Source: Escarpia spicata (taxonomy: Eukaryota; Annelida; Polychaeta; Sabellida; Siboglinidae). Taken from it: a DNA stretch of 64,000 nucleotides. The DNA lies in contig OZ023205.1 in assembly GCA_963995525.1 (NCBI GenBank), positions 67,786,417 through 67,850,416 of the forward strand, given 5' to 3'. The notes under the pieces were generated by a model that made no database searches, was not told the DNA's origin, and worked only from the letters and a program-made list of their open reading frames with translations. Of this stretch, positions 35,568 through 46,530 are shown piece by piece; the first letter of the stretch is position 1, and every line of letters begins with the position of its first letter. The translations under genes were made by a program, and so were the position numbers.

Positions 35568-36289
35568 CTGAAGTGAAGGCATAAGTGGAATGGCCAAAAT
35601 TGGTTAAATTTGAATTTGTTTAGTAGTACTACTACCCCTCAAAATGGACAGCGTAGTATAACACATCAAAATAATATCCAGGCTATTTAAAAAACTTTCA
35701 GAAATAATAAAATAAATTTTCCTCCTATGTTCATGCACCCGGTGTACTTGTTTTCTTGCTCCCTATCAAACTAAGGTTAGCATAGAGGTCTAGAAGATCT
35801 CTATCAATGTGTATACATATTCCACACTTTTCAGAGATGTAACTTATATACTTTTCTTTATATACATACTTCTATACATACATCATGCAGTTTTGGGCGT
35901 TTACCCCCTGGTAACATATGTACTGTAGGCTATTACGGTCACAATAGACATATAAATGTTTAGCATTTTCTACAGAAATCATAAATTATTACTACTCTTT
36001 AAATACAAGATTATTAAATTTATATTTTATTACAATCAGCATTCAATGTATTACATCACACATGGAAAAACACTAAAGAAGTGTTATTTTTAAACTGCAC
36101 AGTACAAGCAGCCAGTGACTCAAGTCAAGACATCCAAAAAAGCAAGTACTTATACTAGTTAGATCCAGGCAATTATTTTAGGCATTCGATTATAATTTTT
36201 ATTAGTCTCAAATGTCCAGCCTGTGTCAGTCAGTGATTGAGGGTAAAGTGTGAATGTCCCGTGGGTGCTACAGTTGTATTATGTATTAT

Positions 36290-36620
36290 ATTATACATAG
36301 TTAAATATTAATATAATATGACATGTCATTAAAAATGAAGGCATAATATTTACATTACTGTATATTAATTTGCGATGGAACGTCGATGAAACGTCGCGGA
36401 ACGTCGATGGAGCGGATTTTTAAGTTCATCTACCATTCGGTGTGTGCTTCGCATGAGACTGATACTTCGCACATAGTTAACTATTGGTATAATATAACAT
36501 GTCCATCAATATAAAGTCATAATATCTACAATAATGTATATTCACGTGCGATGGAACGTCGCGGAACGTCGATCGAAGATGGCATTAAGATGGCGGACGA
36601 TGACGGCTTTGTTGTGGCTG
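36290..36620. repeat. subterminal repeats with GGAACGTCG motifs
   Basis: Two related blocks of about 100 bases, 36298-36398 and 36480-36575, each ending in GCGATGGAACGTCG with further AACGTCG copies, 0.6-0.85 kb from the right terminus. The inverted copy keeps them at 60700-60930. A YY1-like AAGATGGCGGA follows at 36588. They may bind the transposase or serve as a promoter. Confidence 0.55.
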
Positions 36621-37214
36621 TTCCATCTATTGATCACACAGTCGTGTGTGTGGTGTGCTTGCTGATATTTTCAATATTACTAACCTGTCCAGAAGAACTT
36701 GGCGAATGCTGCATCACTTTTCACGCCAGCCGTTTCTTTCGTTCGGTTTCACAAATCCATAACCTTTCCAATATACACCTTTGTTCGCGGATATTCTCTT
36801 TGTCTTTCCGCTCTCACCCTCTTTTTAGTCGAGTCGGTCGGGCATCCCTTCATCGCAGATAAAATTATCGAGCTATCACTTGTATGAAAAATGGATGGCG
36901 ACTCGTAAATACGCAATGTTGACTGAATCCAGGCACCGAAAGGTGGGGTCAAAGGCCGATGTCGCCGCATATTCCCGTTCACGTGACTATTACACGAGAA
37001 GTCTATCTCAGACCACATCCAAGTTCAGATATGTGTCTTGATATTCCGTTAGGACTAACCGAAAATCATGTTATTGTTTGTCTGTTAATTTCACTAAAAC
37101 GAAGTAAAGCATACGTACAAATGAACCAGTATATCAATAATGAATACTTTATACGTTTACGTTTCGTGAAATTAGACACATGAGGAGCACAAAAATCGAA
37201 ATGATTGAGCACCT

Positions 37215-37218
37215 TTAA
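37215..37218 (+). repeat. TTAA target duplication (right)
   Basis: TTAA between the right terminal repeat and the rest of LINE A. Confidence 0.9.
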
Positions 37219-37470
37219 GCAATAGAAGACAATACACCGAATTTCAAAATGAAAGTTCTGATATCCTACCTATCACCATTGGTGTACCACAAGGATCTAT
37301 TCTTGGTCCCCTTTTATTCATAATATACATTAATGATTTTCCTAAAGCTAGCGAAATGTTTAACTTTATTATATATGCCAACGATACCAACTTATTTAGC
37401 ACCATCAATTATTTTCATGGTAATACCCCAAATAGAAATATGGAATCGACGATAAATGATGAACTCCTTA
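37219..37470 (+). pseudogene. LINE A ORF2, RT palm
   Basis: Continues the frame broken at 22751: NRRQYTEFQNESSDI, TIGVPQGSILGPLLFIIYIN, then FIIYANDTNLFST (the second catalytic block, with N for the first D). The frame leaves LINE sequence after INDELLK near 37470, where LINE B begins. Confidence 0.88.
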
Positions 37471-38043
37471 AGGGGTGTATATCCGGTTCCGGTACAAGGC
37501 GCGTACGTAGCAACACCAGCGGCAATAAATCTCATCATAAACTAACAAATTCAAAGCTCTTCAGTAAATACTTAAACCCACAGCACAATTCAAACCCCAT
37601 ACTGTTATTAATACCAAAAAATAGAAAACTTCTACCCTTAGGATCGTAACTATAACGCAACACATATTCAAAATTGTCCCGCCACAACTAAAAGTAAACA
37701 AAAGAAAGCACCCTAAGCAACGCTTAACATACAAACTTTGTTAAAGCCACTACAATTATGTAGACAAACATTATACATTATTTAGGCATAATCATTATTA
37801 ATTAGTTAGACATAAACACATTTCTTCAACCATCCTGCACAAATCTTCACTTTATACTAATCTGGCTTGTTCATCAAGGCAACTCATTAAACCCAGAGTC
37901 TTCTCCCAGCACTGCCTTGATCCCTTGCACAACTCTAAAATACTAAATAAATATTATAATAAGGGATATAAAACTAAAGTAGGTCATGGCAACCTGCAAA
38001 AAAACAAGGACAAAAAGTAAAACTGATTTTCAGTGGACAACTG

Positions 38044-38466
38044 TTGATGATGAAGTTTGGACATGCACAGGGTGTAAACAAAACTTCAAAGGACCATGAC
38101 AAAGAACAAATCATAGAAGTCTGCACAGAAATAGACAATAACTTTACAGACACTGACATCACAGAAATCCGACGGCTCGGGGAAGCCAAAGAAAATGCAA
38201 ACAGCCCCAGACCAGTACTGATTACAGTAACGCACATTGACAAAAAACGCACCCTTCTTCGAAAGTTCCATCACATCAAGGGAAATGATAAGTTCAAAAA
38301 TATCAAAATTGACCACGACAAAACCAAACAAGAAAGAGAAGAATCTAAAAAGCTCTATGAAGAAGCAAAGAGACAGGAAACAGCAGACGAGTCAGGGGAA
38401 TACCTGTACAGAGTGAGGGGTCCACCATGGGAAAGAAGAATAAACAAGATAAGGAAAAGCCAATAA
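38044..38466 (+). pseudogene. LINE B ORF1 fragment
   Basis: 140 open codons. A DITEIRRLGEAKENANSPRP segment and VLITVTHIDKKRTLLRKFH form the start of the ORF1 RNA-binding domain, followed by a lysine/glutamate-rich helix. The coiled coil upstream is in another frame (37980-38045: MATCKKTRTKSKTD-like start), suggesting a lost first part. Confidence 0.65.
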
Positions 38467-39279
38467 AGAGTACACATCCACCTAGAACAACAGATGGGAA
38501 AACGAACGTAAACAAACATAATCTTAATGAAACAGGCAGCATCCAGTGTTTTTACACCAATGCTGACCAATTAAGGAACAAACAAAATGAATTTGAACAA
38601 AGAATCAAAGAACCAAAACCCCACATAATAGCAATTAATGAAGTAAACCCCAAAACCCTAAATGTTATGTAACAACACCAGAATTTTCCTTAGAAGTTTA
38701 CATGTTATTCTAAAAAAAAAAAAAAATACTGAAGGAAGAGGTATTATAATATATGTGCTAAATTCCTTGCATGCAGAGTACATAAACCTAGTCACAACTT
38801 TCAAAGAATGCTTATTTATGGAAATCAAATTAAAGAATAAAAACAAACTTCTTTTTGGATGCATATACAGAAGCGATGGGGGATCTGAAGAAAATGATGT
38901 AGAACTTCTAAATATGATCAGATCAATATCACAACATAAATACTCTCACATCGTAATTACTGGAGATTTCAACCTCCCCGAGATAAATTGGAATCATTGG
39001 ACGACCAAATCAAATAACCCCAACAATTTAAATGTGTGGAATGCCTTAGAGACACCTTCATGTTTCAAACACGTGTCAAACCCCACCAGAGGACGAGGCA
39101 CAACTAACACAAACCTGTTAGATCTGATTTTATTTAATGACGAAGATAATGTAGGAGAATTAGAGTACCTGGGCAAAAGTGACCATTGTGTACTAAAATT
39201 CAGTATAATGTGCAACTTTATAACAAGTAATTATACTAAAAAAGGAAGCTGTATAATGTGTCAAGCTATGATGCAATGA
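38427..39279 (+). pseudogene. LINE B ORF2 endonuclease
   Basis: Starts at an ATG in a strong context (CCACCATGGG), overlapping ORF1 by 40 bases in another frame. N-terminus IQCFYTNADQLRNKQNEFEQ and PHIIAINEVNPK carry the catalytic N and E. After a shift at 38670-38700: GRGIIIYVLNSLHAEYI, LLFGCIYRSDGG, SHIVITGDFNLPEINW, NLLDLILFND and LGKSDHCVLKFSI. This is a complete endonuclease domain apart from the shift, used to nick target DNA. Confidence 0.8.
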
Positions 39280-39399
39280 GAATAGAATGTTCAAATATTA
39301 ACTGGGAAGAAAAATTTTAAGACTGTAAGGATAATGTTAACGGTCAATGGGAAATCTTCAAAACAGTACTAAACTCATTAGAAGATAAATATGTAAATA

Positions 39400-40130
39400 T
39401 ATGATTTTTCACATGCAAAATAAAGCTGTTGATAACTTTACGCTCAATATCAATGGTACAAACTTAGAAAGATTGGATGAATTTATTTTTTAGGACTTAC
39501 TTTACATACAAATTGAAATTGGAATAAACACCTTGAAAAAGTATCAAACAAGTGTTCCAAAACAGTCGGCATCTTAAACAGACTAAAATATGTCTTTCCT
39601 CTAGAAATTAAAATTCTCTTATATAATATGTTATTTTTGTTATCGCATATCAACTATTGTATTATGGTGTGGGGATACCAAGGTAGTCGAATGTTGAAAA
39701 GACAAAAGAAAGCTATGAGAATTTTTATCTATAAGTAAATATAATTCACACTCTGAGCCACTTTTCCAAAAATTGAATATCTTAAAAATTTATGACATGT
39801 TAAAATTACATGAACTTAAGTTTTATTATAAATATGTACATCATGACCTCCCTGCCTAACTATTAAATTGGAAATTAAATACAAATGCTTACGTACACAA
39901 TTACAACACAAGGAAAAAAACAGAGTTACACTAATTCAGAACAAAACATGAATTTGCCAAAAGATGTCTTAGATACAGCTTGCCACATGTCATTAACAAT
40001 ACCTCAAAGTTAGTCACAGAGAAGATTGGAACACATAGCTTCAGAGGTTTTGGTAATTATACAAAAACAATTTATTAGAAAAATACGTGGATACGTGTAC
40101 AATATTAAACTGCTATACATGCTATCAAAG
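39400..40130 (+). pseudogene. LINE A ORF2 C-terminal region
   Basis: Resumes after LINE B with MIFHMQNKAVDNFTLNINGT, then LERLDEFIF, a shift into the G-L-x-L-H block, LNRLKYVFPLEIKILLYNML and SHINYCIMVWGYQGSRML. It ends with YNTRKKTELH, KRCLRYSLPHVINN and an AT-rich 3' UTR. Several stops and shifts. Confidence 0.8.
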
Positions 40131-40446
40131 TAACTAAAACTGTATTATTGTATGTGATATGTATGGATATGTATTATATATATATATATCAGCATATGGA
40201 TATTGTATTTGTGCATATACATATGTTTTTTTAAACAAATATATTGATGTGTACTTTTGACAACTAGTTTTTGTTTATTTTAACATATCATTAATACTCC
40301 AATACATGCATATATGTAATCAAGTAATCTCGGTTTCTTTTCTTTTCTTGCACATTTACATTTGCACTTCTGTCGGTAAAATTTAGTTGAAACAAATTAT
40401 TATTGTGGCTCCTATGAGAGCGACTGTTATTGTCTTAATAGGAGTC

Positions 40447-40980
<534 letters not shown>

Positions 40981-41112
40981 TCATTTGATGATTTTTACAG
41001 CTTCTGCTTACTTTTTCTTTTTTATTATCAGAGATGCCACTGCACACTTGAGAAGTTGTCGCGGCACACTCGCGTGCCACGGCACACCGGTTGAGAAGCA
41101 CTGATGTAGGTG

Positions 41113-41159
41113 GTCATCTGGATGGATGGATGGATGGATGGATGGATGGATGGATGGAT
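41113..41159. repeat. (GGAT)n microsatellite
   Basis: About ten GGAT/GATG units just outside the hAT right target duplication. Confidence 0.95.
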
Positions 41160-41189
41160 GTCATGTGAGGGGTGTGAGAGACGAATGAA

Positions 41190-41234
41190 TTAGTGATCGG
41201 AAAAGGCCATTACATGGCCTATTCCGATCACTAA
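41190..41234. repeat. 45-base hairpin
   Basis: Arms of 21 bases (left begins TTAGTGATCGGAA) pair with one mismatch around a 3-base loop. No terminator-like or tRNA-like features. It lies 80 bases outside the hAT element. Confidence 0.8.
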
Positions 41235-41394
41235 GTCATGGACGTCAGAAATTCATCTTCACAGCCACTGCCACCAAATCCTTACGCGGAGCACATTTCG
41301 TTGGAACCCTTACCTATGTAGCTCTTTCAAACTGCACCAGCAGAGTGTTTGGAAAAGACGTTTATTAGTTATTACATTTTATTATAATTATAAA

Positions 41395-41585
41395 CAATGG
41401 GAACTTTTTTGAACGGTACTCCTCGGAACAAACACAGAAAATACGCGTAACGTTGTGAACAATCGATATCTAGCGTGCGCGGTATGCCTACAAACCCTAA
41501 TACTGAGCAAATAAATAAAACACGTTACTTCTCCTCCGAATGGTCTCAGATTAATTCCTGAAAGTTTGGCACCCGTGACGCAAAT
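41395..41585 (+). repeat. dispersed repeat shared with 9410-9610
   Basis: Same ordered phrases (ctcggaacaaacacagaaaa, gtaacgttg, gttacttctcctccg, cctgaaagtttgg). Class unknown. Confidence 0.5.
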
Positions 41586-41639
41586 CATCTAGGACACTAA
41601 CACGTACGTAGCAATGTGGGTGCGTGGAAACGAAATTAC

Positions 41640-41821
41640 TATTGGAGGAGCTGAGAACCGGAATCTCCGCACCACTCCGCTGTCGGCCCCGATCATGATA
41701 TCGGGAGACGAGGGGAAGCTGTTGAATATATTTCTGGCGGCGACGTTCACGATTTTTGAAGCTCACCAGAAACCTCCAATTGCACCCCTTTGACGCTCTC
41801 AGAAAGTCTCGATTTGCACCC
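41640..41821 (+). repeat. dispersed repeat hosting Gypsy-2
   Basis: Same family as 355-640 (accactccgctgtcgg, gatatcgggagacgagg, gaagctcaccagaaacctcc, aattgcacccctttgac). It continues after the 3' LTR at 48273 (caccccc ttgacattcaccaaaaa), so Gypsy-2 inserted into it. Confidence 0.65.
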
Positions 41822-41985
41822 TGTGGTGTCTACTGTTAAAGACCGCTCCCCTCCTCATGTAATTAAGGCCTGATCCCTGGGCGGAAGCGAGGAGTAGAAA
41901 TACAGAGATAAAATTGGGAAGCACTTGTTTGTGTGAGTCTCTGTATTAATCAATGTTTAGATACGATACAATTGAATACACTACA
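41822..41985 (+). repeat. Gypsy-2 5' LTR
   Basis: Starts TGTGGTGTC and ends ACTACA; preceded by CACCC (41817-41821). Confidence 0.95.
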
Positions 41986-41986
41986 T

Positions 41987-41996
41987 TGGCGACGAG
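41987..41996 (+). promoter_or_regulatory. Gypsy-2 primer binding site, tRNA-Ser type
   Basis: TGGCGACGAG, one base after the LTR, the same ten bases as the first ten of the Gypsy-1 site. The match to tRNA-Ser ends there, whereas Gypsy-1 extends further. Confidence 0.75.
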
Positions 41997-42042
41997 TAAA
42001 AATACAAATGAACACTCAGTTGAACGATAAAACGAAACGAGA

Positions 42043-43311
42043 ATGGCAGTAGTGCTGGAAATCGCAACTATTCCGATGTTTAATACAAAAAGCGATCCGA
42101 CCCAACTCGGAATAAAATGGACGCAGTGGCGTCGCAGTTTTGAACTGTACGTAACAGCGAAAGAGGTAACAGATATGAAACAAAAGCGGGCGATGCTGTT
42201 ACATCATGCAGGACCAGAAGTCCAAGAGATTTTCTTCACGATGGAAGAGGTTGGTGGTGACGATTATTACGAACACGCAATAACAACATTGACAACTTAT
42301 TTCACGCCAAAAGTCAACATTCCTTTCGAAAGACACGTGTTCCGTCAAGCCAGACAGTTAGACAATGAAACAACAGACCAGTTCGTAACAAGGCTAAAAC
42401 AACTGACGAAAACATGTGAATTCGGATCCGAGGGAGACAACATGATACGAGATCAACTTGTCGAATCGTGCAAATCGCATCGTTTGCGTCACAAACTATT
42501 GTGAGAGAGAGACCTGACAGTACAAAAGGCTCAAGATATTGCTAGAGCAGAGGAAGCAGCAGATATGCATGCCAGAAAAATGGAGAAGGGAAATGTGCTG
42601 ATGCCGCAAGAAGTAAACAAAGTGTCATGCAGTGGTGGTTGCCATAGCAGCAACGGCAACGGTACGAAGAAAGGGACCATATCAAAATATCAAAGCAGGT
42701 CAAAATGTGGATATCAACATTCTACGTCATGCTACAGATGTGGGAAGCCTGATCACTGCCCGGCAAAGAATGAAATATGTCGAAAATGCAATATGAAAGG
42801 ACATTTTGCTGTGATGTGCAAAACGAAACAAAAGTGTGGAAGACATAAGAAGTACATAAAACAACCGGAAACTGTTGTAAAGATGAATGAGAGAGCAGTT
42901 CATTGCATGATCGATACAGGTGCGAGTGTAAATATCATAGACGAAAACACGTACCAAGAACTTGGTTTTCCAAAGCTATCCAGAAAGAAGACAAATGTGT
43001 TTGCATATGGAAGCAAGCAAGCATTAGATGTAAGAGGGAAGTTTATCGCCGAAATTGAAGTGGGACACACATACACAGCTGCACCAGTGTTAGGTGTGCA
43101 TGGCGATTCAGGTAACATTCTGAGCTACCAGACAGCAACGGAACTAGACCTAGTGAAGATCCAGACAGTGAATCAAGTAGATGGTCACACCGAAACAAGT
43201 TCCGAGGAAATATTCGGTAAATATCCAAAGCTGTTTGATGGACTTGAAAGACTATCAGTTGAATCTGCACATAAACGAGAATGTACAACCGATTGTACAG
43301 CCAACGCGTAG
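42043..43311 (+). pseudogene. Gypsy-2 gag and protease
   Basis: ATG at 42043. The gag capsid has WTQWRRSFELYVTAKEV and FERHVFRQARQLDNETTDQF then TRLKQLTKTCEFG. A TGA at 42502-42504 interrupts it after HKLL. Two zinc knuckles follow (CYRCGKPDHC with its last Cys, and CRKCNMKGHFAVMC), then the retropepsin motif MIDTGASVNII. The frame ends at 43311; the pol frame takes over one base out of register near 43244, best read as a single-base mutation because the protein continues across it. Confidence 0.9.
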
Positions 43312-44282
43312 AATCCGGTTTGCGTTGAGGAAGAAAGTGGAAAGCAAACTCCGAGAGCTGGAGGAAATGGACATAATCGAACGAACGACTGGACCAACCC
43401 GTTGGGTGTCTCCCATAGTTGTTGTTCCAAAACCGTCCGGAGAGATCAGACTATGTGTCGATATGAGCCAAGCAAATTCGGCAGTAGAACGAGAGCGACA
43501 TCCAGTTCCAACAGTGGATGAAATCCTCGAGGACAATAGCACGGTATTCAGCAAGATCGACTTGAAAATTGGACACCACCAGATAGAGCTAAACGAGAAA
43601 TCCCGTGAGATCACGACGTTCACAAGTCACGTGGGACTATGGCGATACAAACGATTAATGTTTGGGATATCGTCAGCACCAGAGATGTACCAACATGTCA
43701 TACAGGATGTGTTGCAAGGATGTGAAGGAGTCAACAATATCTCTGATGATCTGATCATCCATGGGAGGGACGAAGCCGAACACCGACGAAGACTCGAAGC
43801 GGTGCTCAAACGTCTAAGCGAGAGAGGTCTCACACTGAACAAAGAAAAATCAAAGTTCTACATGTCCAAGTTAACGTTCATGGGACATGTGCTGTCGAGA
43901 CACGGAATTGCACCAGACGATTCCAAAGTGGAAGCAATCACGAAGGCAAAGCGACGGAAAAATGCATCAGAAGTCCGTAGCTTCATGGGACTGGTCACAT
44001 ACTGTTCGAAGTTCATTCCAGACTTGGCAACAGTGGCTGAACCATTACGACGGTTAACTAAACACAATGTGTCATTCCAATGGAAACGCGAACAACATGA
44101 AGCGTTTGAAAGTGTGAAAAGGAGCATAGCGAATGCAGCGACTCTTGCGTACTTCGACAGGAGCAAGGATGCAAAGACTCAAGTCATTGCAGATGCATCA
44201 CCGGTAGGACTCGGCGCTGTGTTGATACAGGAACAAAATGGCGAATTTCGTCCTGTGTACTATGCAAGCAGAACACTCACAT
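43245..44282 (+). pseudogene. Gypsy-2 reverse transcriptase and start of RNase H
   Basis: RT N-terminus DYQLNLHINENVQPIVQPTR, then WVSPIVVVPKPSGEIRLCVD, motif A FSKIDLKIGHHQIEL, FGISSAPEMYQHVIQDVLQG and the catalytic ISDDLIIHG (D-D retained). Thumb: LTFMGHVLSRHGIAPDDSKV. RNase H begins with VIADASPVGLGAVLIQEQ and YYASRTLTY, where the foldback element interrupts. Confidence 0.93.
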
Positions 44283-44286
44283 ACGT
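44283..44286 (+). repeat. foldback element target duplication (left)
   Basis: ACGT, repeated at 46527-46530 on the other side of the insert. Confidence 0.75.
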
Positions 44287-44424
44287 CAGTAGTAATATAG
44301 GTGGTCCAGCGGGGATGTATCCGTTTTTCCGTTGTGCAAGTGCAAAAGTAGTTCCGGCTCCCATGTTAAAAGATGGGGAAATACCCGGATCTTGCACCAT
44401 CCGACGGAAGACGGAGATATTATG

Positions 44425-44470
44425 CAAATGAGCTCGCCTCATTTGCATAAATGACCTTATATAGGCATTG
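44425..44470. promoter_or_regulatory. paired octamer motifs and TATA-like box in the foldback repeat
   Basis: ATGCAAAT and its reverse complement ATTTGCAT form a palindrome (TTATGCAAATGAG, CTCATTTGCATAA), followed by TTATATAGGC. The same set is at 46340-46395 in the other arm. It looks like an octamer-plus-TATA promoter; activity is inference. Confidence 0.5.
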
Positions 44471-45400
44471 TGGGCATGGCCAGTTAGTTCCCCGGGTTAA
44501 AGGATAGGGAATTTTCCCCATGTTAAAACATAGGAGCTATTATCGTAAAGGTATGCGACCACTTTTCGAATTTTCTCCATGTTAAAGCATAGGGAATTGT
44601 TATCCATGTTAAGAGATAGGGAATTCCATCAGAATAGACGGGTTACCGCGTGAGATTCCATCAATTTAAAGGAATTCCATCAGAATAGACGGTTTATCAC
44701 TTGAGATTCCATCAAAAGGGAGCAAATAGACGGGTTATCGCGTGACACCTCTACCAAACCATTCCGTTGTTTACATTTGAAAAGTAAACACGTACATCAT
44801 GAGCTTATGGACTAGTCTACCAGCTACCAACAAGCCTACATCATCATCATCACGTGCAGCCTTCCAGTACCCAGATTGCAAGAGACATTTCACACGTCGA
44901 GACAACTTGAACGCTATATTGCTGAAATCACTTGTCCTGGCGCTCACTACGACATCTGTGTAACACCAAACACTTATATCAAAGAGTGACAAGAACCAAA
45001 CTTGTCGGACAAACGAAACACCAAACACTTAGAGCAACGAGTGACAATAACCAAATATCACATACCTTCATGTCAAGAGACGATCATCTGTTCGGATTCA
45101 CATCCAACGAAACGACCATAGGACTCGTATGAGGTATCGCTTCTTTTAACGGAAAACATATGTATATGAAACATCCGTCTATACAACGTAACAATTCTAT
45201 ATTTACAAATAGCGCGAGCGATCAGCCACGATACGACCTTCTCGAGAGTCGAAAAAGGAAAGACCAGAATCGTCGGAAGTATGGTATATATACACTAGTT
45301 TTTTGGCGTCATCTCATTTGCATAACCAATCAGACCGAACGTACATCACGTGACTTCCATTAACACAAAAACTGTGCACGTTCATGAGAGAGGCGACATC

Positions 45401-45900
45401 CGACGCCAATCAACGGACACCAATGTAATTAGTCATAGTATTGCCATCTACTGGCCATGATAGATCTCTATTCGTTGACACACTTCCGGGAATACCGGAA
45501 GCATAGAGGCCGCCATGACAGTCAAGTAACTTCCGGTGCGACGTCACTTCCGACGTAGCGTCCCTAGTAGAGGCTGCTATAGCAAGCGAATTTGAAAACT
45601 GCTATGATCGAAAACGACTATGTCAATAACATGTAAGGTCAACCACCTGACAGGACTTCATTCAAAGAGGTGACCATCATGGTTCCCGACGCCACTCAAC
45701 GGACACCAATGTAATTAGTCAGAGTATTGCCATCTACCGGTCATGATAGATCTCTATTCGTTGACACACTTCCGGGACTATCGGAAGCGTCGAGTCCGCC
45801 ATGACAGTCAAGTAACTTCCGGTGCGACGTCACTTCCGACGTAGAGTCCCTAGTAGAGGCTGCCATGACAGTCAAGTAACTTCCGGTACCTCGTCACTTC
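45401..45900 (+). repeat. 286-base tandem duplication inside the foldback element
   Basis: 45401-45686 repeats from 45687 (cgacgccaatcaacggacac, then cttccgggaataccggaag and ggtgcgacgtcacttccgac). A third partial copy (gacagtcaagtaacttccgg) starts at 45867. CG-rich palindromic blocks. Confidence 0.85.
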
Positions 45901-46106
45901 CGGCGTAGCGCCACCTATTAGATAATCGGAGTACTACGTCACATGATAGTGCCATCTAGCGGGTAAAAATATATAATTAGGTTAGATAGAGAAAAAAAGT
46001 TGGGGTTAATCTCGCGAAAATGTAATGTTTTTTGGGACAAAAACATAAAATTTTCAGAAAATTTATACAACCACTTTAGTGGTTGTTTAAATAAAAACAT
46101 TGGATA

Positions 46107-46325
46107 AAAATGACCTATGCTTTAATATGGATAACAATTCCCTATGCTTTAACATTGGGTAAAAATTCCCTATGCTTTAAGATGGAGAAAATTCGAAAAG
46201 TGGTCGCATACCTTTACGATAATAGCTCCTATGCTTTAACATGGGGAACATTCCTTATGCTTTAACATGTGGAAAATTCCCTATGTTTTAACATGGGGAA
46301 AATTCCCTATCCTTTAACCCGGGGA
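46107..46325 (-). repeat. short tandem array in the right foldback arm
   Basis: About seven copies of a 26-28-base unit with core CCCTATGCTTTAACATGGGG; fewer copies in the left arm. Confidence 0.85.
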
Positions 46326-46530
46326 ACTAACTGGCCACGCCCACAATGCCTATATAAGGTCATTTATGCAAATGAGGCGTGCTCATTTGCATAATCTCTC
46401 CGTCTTCCGTCGGATGGTGCAAGGTGCAACATCCGGGTATTTCCCTATCTTTTAACATGGGAGCCGGAACTACTTTTGCACTTGCACAACGGATACATCC
46501 CCGCTGGACCACCTATATTACTACTGACGT

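Larger units (their letters stand above)
22756..37214 (-). mobile_element. 14.46-kb TTAA-target transposon (Kolobok-like ends), composite
   Basis: Ends are AGGTGCTCAATCACTTCG at 22756 and the reverse complement of AGGTGCTCAATCATTTCG ending at 37214: an 18-base inverted repeat with one mismatch, between TTAA duplications. The TTAA then AGG start fits Kolobok/T2-type elements better than piggyBac. Inside are a second left end (27195), a 2.65-kb tandem duplication and minus-strand exons of a MULE/ZSWIM3-type gene. No THAP-type Kolobok transposase or piggyBac transposase is visible, so either the MULE-like gene is the transposase or it is captured cargo. Orientation is given for the gene. Confidence 0.85.
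37470..39400 (+). mobile_element. LINE B, inserted in LINE A, 3'-deleted
   Basis: A second LINE in plus orientation with about 0.5 kb of 5' UTR, ORF1 (38044-38466) and ORF2 (from 38427) through the endonuclease. It has no RT: LINE A sequence resumes near 39400. Whether the 3' part was lost on insertion or later cannot be told. Boundaries are approximate. Confidence 0.7.
19895..40380 (+). mobile_element. LINE A, three pieces interrupted twice
   Basis: A LINE inserted in the hAT gene, plus orientation. Pieces: about 19895-22751 (ORF1, endonuclease end, RT start), 37219 to about 37470 (RT palm), and about 39400-40380 (post-RT region and 3' UTR). The first join is exact: keeping one TTAA, the RT frame continues from NSY to LSNRRQYTEF. 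The second join loses about 20 codons. The catalytic residues are mutated (YLSKAFDT for D-L-S-K-A-F-D, YANDTN for Y-A-D-D), so LINE A is dead. Outer limits are approximate. Confidence 0.82.
44287..46526. mobile_element. 2.24-kb foldback DNA transposon with long inverted repeats
   Basis: Terminal inverted repeats of over 300 bases (44287 to about 44612 and about 46118 to 46526), starting CAGTAGTAATATAGGTGG, with ACGT duplicated at the insertion point. Removing the insert with one ACGT restores the RNase H frame. No transposase is seen; the short frames at 44771-45363 match nothing. Superfamily unknown. A 4-base duplication would allow Sola or Ginger types, which I cannot confirm. Confidence 0.85.

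Noticed and set aside
36551..36862. Plus-strand frame starting MERRGTSIEDGIKMADDDGF, also present in copy C
   Set aside because: In copy C it becomes a long Cys-Val repeat through the CA microsatellite and the rest differs; more likely promoter-like subterminal DNA than a gene.
22752..37218. piggyBac identity on the basis of TTAA
   Set aside because: The termini start AGGTGCTC rather than CCC and no piggyBac DDD transposase is visible.
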